Assembly: GCA_964599895.1 (NCBI GenBank)
Contig: CAZRHT010000064.1
Coordinates: forward strand, 1-13,195
Reading direction: 5' to 3'
Length of the DNA stretch: 13,195 nt
From: UM-FILTER-49-7 sp964599895
GTDB lineage: Bacteria; Acidobacteriota; Holophagae; Thermotomaculales; Thermotomaculaceae
The notes under the pieces were generated by a model that saw nothing but the letters and a program-made list of their open reading frames with translations, did not search any database and was not told the origin of the DNA. A program made the translations under genes and the position numbers. Positions 6,521 through 13,195 of the stretch are shown in pieces. The stretch's first letter is position 1. Each line of letters starts with the position of its first letter.

Positions 6521-7125
6521 TCTTGTACTCCTTGAAGGGATTTTAATTCGCTTAGGATTTGTGCAACCAATAGGTCAACTCCATCGCCGGTTCGTGACGA
6601 TACGGGGAAGAACCGGTTGTGATCAAACGCGGTATACGTATTCTTAAGTATTGAGAGGTTTTTTGCAAGCTGGTTTTTTGACAACTTATCGATTTTTGTT
6701 GAAGCCACCAGGAATCGAAGGTTCAATTTGTGAACATAATCAAAGAGCTCCAGGTCTTTTTTCTGGGGTTCGTGGCGGCTATCTACAAGAAAAACAAGAA
6801 GGATACGGTCTGAAGCTTCCATCAGGTACTTATCAATCATCTTGTGCCAGTCGGTTTTCATCTGCTTGGAAACCTTGGCGTAGCCGTAACCGGGAAGGTC
6901 AACAAGCAGGAATTGATCATCCACGTTGAACAGATTCAAAAGACGGGTTTTGCCCGGAGTTCCCGAGACTTTCGCCAGTTGTTTGCGTCCCGAGAGTTTA
7001 TTGATCAGGGAAGACTTCCCTACATTGGATCGTCCCGCAAATACAAGATGAGGCAGAGGGATATCCCGGAATTCTCCATAGTTGGGTGCGCTTTTGATAA
7101 ATGTGAATGTTTGTCCAATACGCAT
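6517..7125 (-). CDS. engB: Ribosome biogenesis GTP-binding protein EngB/YsxC
   Basis: A 202-residue GTPase of the EngB/YihA/YsxC family, needed for assembly of the large ribosomal subunit. Visible G motifs, numbered from the chosen start: G1 GRSNVGKSS (31-39), the switch I region with SGTPGKTR (54-61), G3 DLPGYGYA (76-83), G4 TKIDK (143-147) and G5 SSRTG (176-180); this is a complete, apparently active GTPase. I chose the ATG at 7123-7125 because AAGGA sits about 6 bases upstream; the TTG two codons earlier directly abuts that site and leaves no spacing. The gene lies 39 bp after lon, with no hairpin between, and shares an ATGA overlap with rho. Confidence 0.96.
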   Translation of the reverse strand: MRIGQTFTFIKSAPNYGEFRDIPLPHLVFAGRSNVGKSSLINKLSGRKQLAKVSGTPGKTRLLNLFNVDDQFLLVDLPGYGYAKVSKQMKTDWHKMIDKYLMEASDRILLVFLVDSRHEPQKKDLELFDYVHKLNLRFLVASTKIDKLSKNQLAKNLSILKNTYTAFDHNRFFPVSSRTGDGVDLLVAQILSELKSLQGVQE

Positions 7126-7164
7126 AAGCAATCCTTACCGAAACAGCGTTCTTATTTTGGCCGG

Positions 7165-9558
7165 TCAATCTCGGTTTTGTTTCTGTTGAAGCTCTGTCTT
7201 TCTCTTTCGGGACGGTAGAATGACCGGTTCCGGTTCTCCAATTCCAAACATGATGTCCAGCACGTTGTCCATTGTCTTGACGAAATGAAATTCCATGACA
7301 TTTTTTATTTCTTCCGGGATGTCCTTCAAATCCCTTTCATTTCCTTCCGGCATAATGACTTCGAAGATACCGGCCCGATGGGCAGCCAGCAGCTTTTCCT
7401 TAATCCCGCCAACAGCGAGGACCCGTCCCCTCAGGGTAATTTCCCCGGTCATGGCGATCTTATTGCTTACAGGGCGGTTGGCCAGAGCTGAGAAAATGGC
7501 AGTGGCCATGGTCACGCCGGCGGATGGACCATCTTTCGGGATGGCACCTTCCGGAATGTGGATGTGAAGATCAATGTTCTTGAAGCGTTCCACTGGAATT
7601 CCCACTCGTTCGTGGTTCGCTTTGATGAAGGAGAGAGCGGCCTTGACTGATTCTTTCATAACATCGCCAAGTTGTCCGGTGATTTCCACTTTCTCGTTTC
7701 CCGGCATGCTGATGACTTCGATGAAGAGGACATCTCCACCCACCGACGTCCACGCGAGGCCGGTTGCCACACCAACCATAGGAGCTTCTTCTGCAATCTG
7801 GTTCCTAAAACGGGGTATCCCGAGCTTTTCGTAGACGGTTGTTGTGGAAACAGGAACTGGTGTTTTCAGTTTCCCGTCAGCGGCCTCCACAGCAAATTTG
7901 CGAAACAGTTTCTCAATGTTTCGTTCCAGATTCCGAACGCCGGCTTCCCGTGTGTATTTCTCAATAATCGTTTCAATTGTGTCGCTCTTGAACGTTGGCT
8001 TGAACTTCTTCATCCCCGTTTCCCGAACCTTTTTAGGAATTAAGTGCCGTCTGGCAATTTCCACCTTTTCATTGAAGGTGTAGCCGGGTATTCGGATGAT
8101 TTCCAGGCGGTCCCGCAATGCAGGAGGAATCGTATCCAGTATGTTGGCGGTTACGACGAAAAACACACGGGACAAGTCATAGTCGATGTCCAGATAATGA
8201 TCCACAAAATGGTGATTCTGTTCGGGGTCCAGAGCCTCTAAGAGAGCAGACGAGGGATCTCCACGGAAATCGGACGAGAGTTTATCAATCTCATCCAGCA
8301 GCATCAGGGGATTGATTGTTCCCGCTTTTTTCATGAGGTGAATGATGCGACCGGGAATTGCGCCGATGTAGGTGCGCCGATGCCCACGGATTTCCGCTTC
8401 ATCCCTGACACCGCCGAGTGACATTCGAACAAATTTTCGCCCCGTCGCTTCCGCAATAGCCTTTGCCAGGGAAGTTTTTCCCACCCCAGGTGGTCCAACA
8501 AAGCAGAGAATAGGGTTCTTACTCTTGCGTGTAAGTTTCCGGACAGCCAGGAACTCAATAATCCGGTCTTTGCAGTCGGCAAGTGCATAGTGGTCCCGAT
8601 CCATTATCGCTCTTGCCCGGGTAAGGTCCAACCGGTCACGTGTACGTTTTGTCCAGGGAATATCAAGGAGCCACTGGATGTATGTCCGGGAGACCGAGGC
8701 CTCCGCCGACGAACCGTTCATCATCTTGAGGCGCTTAAGCTCTTCTTTCGCTTTATTTTCCGCTTCGGAACTCATCCCGGAGTCCTTGATTTTATCTTCC
8801 ATAATCTGCATTTCGCTGTCGCCGTCATCTCCCAGTTCTTCCCGGATGGCTTTCATCTTTTCAGTCAGGAAATACCGCTTCTGGTTTTCGTCGAGGCTTA
8901 CACGTACCTTCTGATCCAGTTCCTGCTCCATGCGATATACAAAAGTTTCCTTCTCAAGGAGTTCCAGAAGCCGCAAGAGTCTGAAATATGGAGAACGAAT
9001 TTCCAGAAGCGCCTGTTTCTCAGTCAACGGGAGTTTCAACGCGAATGCCATCATATCGGCAAAGGCGTCCGGGCGGTCCGCCATTCGATGCGCTTTTTCC
9101 AGATACTTGATGTCAGCTTTTTCTTTTGCCAGTTTTGGAAATTTCTTAATCAGTTGGATGACTTTTGGAATCTGTTGCAGGCTCTCCGTATTTGCGTTGC
9201 CCCGTGGCGGTGGAAGGGTTATTCCTTCAGCAAAAAACATCCCATCCACCGGATGAATGGCATTAACCTCAAACCGTTTGATTCCACGGATCGTGCAGAG
9301 ATAATTCAGCCCGTCTTTTTCAGTGATGAAGGTCTGAAACTGAATCAGGGTACCCATGGAAAAAAACTGCTCTTGCGTCAGCTTTTTCAGATTAGTACTC
9401 CGTGTCGCCAGTGCGACCATCGTGCCTCCATGGGTTAAGGCGTATTCAAAGGGTACAGATAATTGTGGAAAAGAGATAGCGATGTCTGTTTCCACTTCAG
9501 GGAAAATCACAGTGTCAGTTAAAGGGAGAACAGGCAGCCGGTCTGTCATGTTGTTCAT
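7165..9558 (-). CDS. lon: ATP-dependent Lon protease (LonA type)
   Basis: A 797-residue LonA protease, normal length. Lon degrades misfolded and selected regulatory proteins in the cytoplasm as a hexamer. Order: N-terminal substrate domain (about 5-205, starting LPVLPLTDTVIFP), a helical linker, AAA+ domain with Walker A GPPGVGKT (355-362), Walker B LMLLDEID (418-425) and LRDRLEII, then the C-terminal protease domain with the Ser-Lys dyad: S679 in PKDGPSAG and K722 in GGIKEKLLAAHR. The extreme C-terminus is a basic/glutamine-rich tail. The ATG at 9556-9558 overlaps the clpX stop by ATGA; a second ATG at 9547-9549 (MTDRLPV) is a possible start. The Shine-Dalgarno is weak (GGAAAA), in line with coupled translation from clpX. 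Confidence 0.98.
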   Translation of the reverse strand: MNNMTDRLPVLPLTDTVIFPEVETDIAISFPQLSVPFEYALTHGGTMVALATRSTNLKKLTQEQFFSMGTLIQFQTFITEKDGLNYLCTIRGIKRFEVNAIHPVDGMFFAEGITLPPPRGNANTESLQQIPKVIQLIKKFPKLAKEKADIKYLEKAHRMADRPDAFADMMAFALKLPLTEKQALLEIRSPYFRLLRLLELLEKETFVYRMEQELDQKVRVSLDENQKRYFLTEKMKAIREELGDDGDSEMQIMEDKIKDSGMSSEAENKAKEELKRLKMMNGSSAEASVSRTYIQWLLDIPWTKRTRDRLDLTRARAIMDRDHYALADCKDRIIEFLAVRKLTRKSKNPILCFVGPPGVGKTSLAKAIAEATGRKFVRMSLGGVRDEAEIRGHRRTYIGAIPGRIIHLMKKAGTINPLMLLDEIDKLSSDFRGDPSSALLEALDPEQNHHFVDHYLDIDYDLSRVFFVVTANILDTIPPALRDRLEIIRIPGYTFNEKVEIARRHLIPKKVRETGMKKFKPTFKSDTIETIIEKYTREAGVRNLERNIEKLFRKFAVEAADGKLKTPVPVSTTTVYEKLGIPRFRNQIAEEAPMVGVATGLAWTSVGGDVLFIEVISMPGNEKVEITGQLGDVMKESVKAALSFIKANHERVGIPVERFKNIDLHIHIPEGAIPKDGPSAGVTMATAIFSALANRPVSNKIAMTGEITLRGRVLAVGGIKEKLLAAHRAGIFEVIMPEGNERDLKDIPEEIKNVMEFHFVKTMDNVLDIMFGIGEPEPVILPSRKRKTELQQKQNRD

Positions 9559-10802
9559 CCGGTTTTTTTCCGAGTCGTTAAAGTGCGTTTCACGTCTTTG
9601 GCCGTAACCGTAAGTTCTGAACGGTCAGCCATAGAAGGAGATTCAAACATATATTCCATCATAACCTCTTCCATGATCTGACGAAGTCCCCGCGCTCCAA
9701 GTCCGCTGTGCGTGGCTTGCTCGACAATAGCGGAGATAGCACCATCTGTGAAACGAAGCTTTATTTTGTCCAGTTTGAAAATGTGTTCATACTGGCGGGT
9801 GAGGGAATTTTTTGGCTCCAGCAGAATGCGTTTCAGTGCAACTTCATCCAATTCATCCAGTACTGCGATGACCGGAATTCTCCCCACCAGTTCAGGGATC
9901 AGACCATACTTGGTGAGATCTTCGGACATGATGTGGTGGAGAATGTCATCGGATGAGACCATTTCCGAACTTTCATTCTCACCGGTTTTGAAACCGACTA
10001 CCTTTCGTCCAAGACGGTTTGAAATAGTCTTTTCAATGCCGACAAAGGCACCTCCACAGATAAACAGTATATTGGACGTATCAATCTGAATGAACTCCTG
10101 GTACGGATGCTTCCGTCCACCCTGGGGTGGGACATTGGCAGTGGTGCCTTCCAGAATTTTCAGCAGTGCCTGTTGAACGCCTTCACCGGAGACATCCCTT
10201 GTGATAGATGGGTTTTCGCTTTTCCTTCCAATTTTGTCAATTTCATCTATATAAATGATGCCCTTTTCTGCTTTCTTTACGTCAAAATCGGCGTTTTGAA
10301 GAAGGCGCAGCAAAATATTTTCTACGTCTTCTCCCACATAACCCGCCTCTGTCAAAGTTGTAGCGTCCGCGATGGCAAACGGAACCTGAAGGCTGGTGGC
10401 AAGGGTCTGAGCCAGCAGGGTTTTCCCCGTGCCTGTCGGTCCCACCAGCAATACATTGCTCTTTTCCAGTTTGACCTGGTTAGATTGCCGGTTGTGCTTA
10501 ATCCTCTTGTAGTGATTGTAAACAGCTACTGACAATTTTTTCTTAGCTTCGTCCTGATCAATGACATATTGATCCAGTGTGGCCTTGATTTCCATTGGTT
10601 TCGGGAGGTCCTTCAGCTTTCTGTTCATTACATCAGGTACTGCAGCCTCATCATCCTGTTGCAGAATTTCCGAACAAAGGTCTATACATTCGTTGCAGAT
10701 AAAAACGCCATTTCCCATGATCAGCTTTTCGACTTCATGGTCGGGGCGACCGCAAAAGGAGCATTTGTTGTTATTGTCGACCTTCTGTTGTTTAGTTGTC
10801 AT
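9555..10802 (-). CDS. clpX: ATP-dependent Clp protease ATP-binding subunit ClpX
   Basis: A 415-residue ClpX, the AAA+ unfoldase that feeds substrates to ClpP. An N-terminal zinc-binding domain holds C14, C17, C36 and C39 (CSFC...CNEC). The AAA+ module has Walker A GPTGTGKT (121-128), pore loop GYVG (154-157), Walker B IIYIDEID (182-189), a RKHPYQEF segment (230-237) and sensor 2 GARGLR (369-374). VGF at about 269-271 occupies the place of the IGF loop that docks ClpX to ClpP, so partnership with the adjacent clpP product is expected. It overlaps clpP by 11 bp at the start and lon by 4 bp at the end; GAGGA about 8 bases before the ATG is the likely ribosome site. Length and motifs are complete. 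Confidence 0.98.
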   Translation of the reverse strand: MTTKQQKVDNNNKCSFCGRPDHEVEKLIMGNGVFICNECIDLCSEILQQDDEAAVPDVMNRKLKDLPKPMEIKATLDQYVIDQDEAKKKLSVAVYNHYKRIKHNRQSNQVKLEKSNVLLVGPTGTGKTLLAQTLATSLQVPFAIADATTLTEAGYVGEDVENILLRLLQNADFDVKKAEKGIIYIDEIDKIGRKSENPSITRDVSGEGVQQALLKILEGTTANVPPQGGRKHPYQEFIQIDTSNILFICGGAFVGIEKTISNRLGRKVVGFKTGENESSEMVSSDDILHHIMSEDLTKYGLIPELVGRIPVIAVLDELDEVALKRILLEPKNSLTRQYEHIFKLDKIKLRFTDGAISAIVEQATHSGLGARGLRQIMEEVMMEYMFESPSMADRSELTVTAKDVKRTLTTRKKTG

Positions 10803-11391
10803 CTCCTGTTTCCTCTTTCTTTGTGATAATGCGATCCATCAGTCCGTAGGAAATTGCTTCTTCCGGTGACATGATGTTGTCGCGGTCCGTATCTTTTTCA
10901 ATCTGAGACACCGGCTTTCCGGTATGTGATGCCAGAATGTTGTTGAGCAGGGATTTGATTCTAGCGATTTCATTGGCATGGATCTGGATGTCCGATGCCT
11001 GTCCCTGCATGCCCCCCATTGGCTGATGAATCAGAATTCGTGAATTGGGCAGGGAAAACCGCTTTCCCTTTGACCCGCCGGCTAGCAGAACTGCTCCCAT
11101 GGAAGCTGCCTGGCCTATACAGATCGTGCTGACATCCGGTTTGATAAACTGCATCGTATCGTAAATGGCCAATCCTGCGGAAACAGAGCCGCCGGGAGAG
11201 TTGATGTAGATAGAGATTTCCTTGTCAGGATTTTCTGCTTCCAGAAACAGAAGTTGAGCAATCACTACATTTGCGACATTGTCATCGATTGGCGTTCCGA
11301 TAAAGATGATATTGTCCTTCAGCAGGCGTGAATAGATATCGTACGCCCGTTCTCCCCGTCCGGTCTGTTCAATCACCATCGGAATTAACAT
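10792..11391 (-). CDS. clpP: ATP-dependent Clp protease proteolytic subunit ClpP
   Basis: A 199-residue ClpP serine peptidase, normal length, forming the tetradecameric chamber served by ClpX. The catalytic triad is complete: S97 in GQAASMGA, H122 in ILIHQP and D171 in DTDRDNIMS. The oxyanion/strand motif INSPGGSV (64-71) is present. The N-terminus LIPMVIEQTGRGERAYDIYSRLL is typical and includes the segment that becomes the axial loops after processing; the ATG at 11389-11391 is backed by GGAGG at about 7 bases, which overlaps the very end of the trigger factor gene. One base separates the tig stop codon from this start, so translation is coupled. The gene lies just beyond the assembly gap but is itself uninterrupted. 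Confidence 0.98.
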   Translation of the reverse strand: MLIPMVIEQTGRGERAYDIYSRLLKDNIIFIGTPIDDNVANVVIAQLLFLEAENPDKEISIYINSPGGSVSAGLAIYDTMQFIKPDVSTICIGQAASMGAVLLAGGSKGKRFSLPNSRILIHQPMGGMQGQASDIQIHANEIARIKSLLNNILASHTGKPVSQIEKDTDRDNIMSPEEAISYGLMDRIITKKEETGDDN

Positions 11392-11392
11392 A

Positions 11393-12902
11393 CTATTCCT
11401 CCGTTTCTTCTTTCGGTTCCGAAGGGCTTATCGCAACCGGTTTTTCTTTGTGGTCATGGCCTTCGTGGCTNNNNNNNNNNNNNNNNNNNNNNNNNNNNNN
11501 NNNNNNNNNNNNNNNNNNNNNNNNNNNNNNNNNNNNNNNNNNNNNNNNNNNNNNNNNNNNNNNNNNNNNNATGGCCCTCATGGCTGTGGTCATGGCCCTC
11601 ATGGCTCATATCCTTTTCCTCAAAAGAGGCCTTTCCCACTAAAAGATCAAAGGTCTTGTCATTGCGGACCATTCCCTTGATGTTGTCCAGTTCGCCCTGC
11701 TCCTCAAAAATCTTACGTACCTGTTGTACCGTGGCATTTTCTCCAAACCCTGCGGCGGCTTTTTCCAGCACATTGTCTATTTCTGATTCTTCAACTTCTA
11801 CTTTGTACAATTCGGCAAAGCGGGCGAGCAGGAGTGATTCTTTTACCCGCTGTTCAGCCTCTCCTTTGCTTTGTTCATAAACTGCCTTGATTTTATCTTC
11901 ATCCTTTTCCATTGGGATTCCATAACGGGCCATCTGGCTGAAATAATTTTCAGTCATCTTACGCGCTTCTTCGTGCGCCAGGGTAGGCGGTGCTTCAAAT
12001 TCGTATGTACTCAACAGGTGATCCAACACGGCGCGCTGTTTTGCGGACTTTTCAGCCTGCTCGTACTTTTCAGTTAGATTTTGTCTGATATCTTCTTTCA
12101 ATGCATCCAGCGTATCGAACTTTCCCATTTCTTTTGCAAAATCATCATTGATTTCAGGTATCGTCTTTTCCAGGATCTGTTTGACTTCTGCGACAAATGA
12201 GACAGTTTCTCCCTTGAGCATTCCGTATCTTTCATCATCCGGGTAGGAGGTAGTGAATGTCTTTTCTTCTCCAACGGCCATGCCGACAAGATCCGGGACA
12301 AGGGGTGCCCAGTAGCCGTCAGCCTGAAGTTCCAGCTCCAGTTTCTCATTGTTGATAAGGGTTTTCCCTTCTTTGTTCTTGCCTTCCAACCGGATTTCCA
12401 CGAAATCATTCTTTTCAGCTTTTTCCTTTTCTACCGGTTTCAGTTGGGCCCGTTGTTGCTGGAGATCTGTCAGTACTTTTTCGGCGGTTTCTTCCAGATT
12501 CCTTTCCTGTTTGGGGATGGTCAAAGTCGGGTTGTCCATTTCCTTGATGTCAAATTCAGGAAGAATCTCCACATAAAAGCCGGCTGAAACCGAATGATCA
12601 GGATTCAATTTAAAATCTACAATTTCCTCACGGATAATTTTCCCCAGTTCTTTTTCGGCGCCTTCCACTGCGGCGGGATATTTGTCATTGGCCACAAAGC
12701 GGATTATTTCCTGTTCAATTTCTCTCCGGAACCGTGTTTCAACCAGGTGTCGGGGCGCTTTGTTCTTTCGAAAGCCGGGAATTTTGACCCTTTTTTTTAA
12801 CTCATTGATTACAGATGTATATTCTTCGTTAACTTCTTCAGGTTTCAAGTCAATCAACAGTTTTCGAGTAACAGGACTCAATGTCTCAACTCTGGTTTCC
12901 AT
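11393..12902 (-). CDS. tig: Trigger factor with histidine-rich C-terminal repeat tail (interrupted by assembly gap)
   Basis: Trigger factor, the ribosome-bound chaperone and prolyl isomerase acting at the peptide exit tunnel. 444 residues are readable before a 100-N gap. The N-terminal ribosome-binding domain carries PGFRKNKAP (42-50), the GFRxGKxP signature loop with Asn in place of the usual Gly; an FKBP-type PPIase domain spans about 163-245 (NDFVEIRLEGK..., LVPDLVGMAVGEEK); the C-terminal helical chaperone domain follows to about 425. Then comes an unusual tail: SHEGHDH repeated (434-440, and 441-444 partial) up to the gap, and on the far side another SHEGHDH followed by a lysine/glutamate-rich end and TAG at 11393-11395. 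The gap of 100 N is not a multiple of 3, so frames differ across it by one; this reflects placeholder length rather than a proven frameshift. The ATG at 12900-12902 has AAGGAGA (12909-12915) upstream. Confidence 0.93.
11450..11606 (-). repeat. 21-bp tandem repeat coding SHEGHDH in tig, spanning the gap
   Basis: On the coding strand a 21-base unit (AGC CAT GAG GGC CAT GAC CAC) is complete at 11586-11606 and begins again at 11571-11585, where the gap cuts it. On the other side of the gap a near copy with two synonymous changes (CAC for CAT, GAA for GAG) is at 11450-11470. A collapsed or unresolved short tandem array is the simplest reason why the assembly broke here. Confidence 0.85.
11471..11570. 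other. Assembly gap of 100 N
   Basis: Exactly 100 undetermined bases, the conventional length for a scaffold join of unknown size. It lies inside the histidine-rich repeat of tig. If only perfect 21-bp units are missing, the true length should be 6 plus a multiple of 21 bases. Confidence 0.98.
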
Positions 12903-12946
12903 GTGGAATCTCCTTATTTGATCATTGCAAATTGTTATTGGATTTA

Positions 12947-13032
<86 letters not shown>

Positions 13033-13068
13033 ATTTCTGGCAGAACCCGGCGGTGTTCAACAATGTGG

Positions 13069-13096
13069 ATTTTAGAACGTTACAGAGCAATGTCAA
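13069..13096 (-). promoter_or_regulatory. Sigma-70-type promoter for tRNA-Leu and probably the tig operon
   Basis: On the minus strand a perfect -35 box TTGACA (13091-13096) is followed by a 16-base spacer and TAAAAT (13069-13074), one mismatch from the -10 consensus. Transcription should begin near 13062, giving a leader of about 30 bases before the tRNA. Because no terminator is seen between the tRNA and tig, this promoter may also drive the downstream protease/chaperone genes after tRNA processing. Confidence 0.8.
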
Positions 13097-13110
13097 GGAA
13101 AATCTCCGGA

Positions 13111-13138
13111 TAAAAGCACCGTGGAACGCTTGCGGTGC
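13111..13138 (-). terminator. Possible intrinsic terminator of an off-window upstream gene
   Basis: On the minus strand GCACCG pairs with CGGTGC (6 bp, 11-base loop) and is followed by TTTTA. It lies just upstream of the tRNA promoter and could end a transcript that comes from beyond the right edge. The loop is large and the T-run short, so it is a modest candidate. The remaining bases to 13195 contain no gene I can support. Confidence 0.4.
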
Positions 13139-13195
13139 CGCAAATGGTGAACAGAAAATGATGTGGTGGGTGACTTGAAAGGAAGCCGGAAACTG

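Noticed and set aside
7126..7131. TTG start two codons upstream for engB
   Set aside because: It directly touches the AAGGA ribosome site, leaving no spacing, whereas the ATG at 7123-7125 is correctly placed.
8590..9438. A 282-codon open frame on the plus strand
   Set aside because: It is wholly antisense to the N-terminal half of lon, whose protein is clearly conserved; the translated sequence has no recognisable domain.
11393..11606. Trigger factor as a frameshifted pseudogene
   Set aside because: The one-base frame difference appears only because the placeholder gap is 100 bases. Both sides encode the same SHEGHDH repeat in frame with tig, and the stop codon sits one base before clpP as expected for an intact operon gene.
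11450..11606. CRISPR-like or mobile repeat at the N gap
   Set aside because: The unit is a 21-bp in-frame coding repeat without spacers, contained in the tig reading frame.

Overview
The window looks like a core chromosomal segment of a Gram-negative-type bacterium, probably from a metagenome assembly, because it contains a 100-N scaffold gap. The evidence for an outer membrane is a LolA-like carrier protein, a secretin-type exported protein and several signal peptides. Gene order tig-clpP-clpX-lon-engB is common in groups such as Deltaproteobacteria-like and Acidobacteriota-like lineages, but nothing here fixes the phylum. Coding density is very high and no transposase, integrase, phage gene or CRISPR array is visible.

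Left part, plus strand (1-3169): the C-terminal part of a flavodoxin-fold reductase, a YhcC-type radical SAM protein that overlaps it, then an ECF sigma factor, its zinc-binding membrane anti-sigma factor (ATGA overlap) and a small exported protein with a secretin N-domain-like region. The last three look like a compact envelope-signalling cassette.

A short convergent junction (3170-3342) holds two strong GC hairpins. Each abuts the stop codon of one gene and has its T-run on the strand serving the opposite gene, so the two transcripts should overlap at their 3' ends. An imperfect inverted repeat sits between them.

Right part, minus strand (13096 down to 3171): a near-consensus sigma-70 promoter drives tRNA-Leu(UAG), then tig, clpP, clpX, lon, engB, rho, a lolA-like gene, a dapF-like gene and a small predicted lipoprotein. 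Protein-gene junctions are overlaps or gaps of at most 39 bp, with no internal terminator seen, so the whole block of about 9.9 kb can be read as one transcription unit. It joins nascent-chain folding (trigger factor), regulated proteolysis (ClpXP, Lon), ribosome assembly (EngB), transcription termination (Rho) and envelope functions.

The most notable points are a histidine-rich tandem-repeat tail on trigger factor that is interrupted by the assembly gap, a DapF-like enzyme with altered active-site motifs, the reciprocal terminators, and the uncharacterised exported proteins. I see no clear previously undescribed multi-gene system; most of the region is well-known housekeeping machinery.
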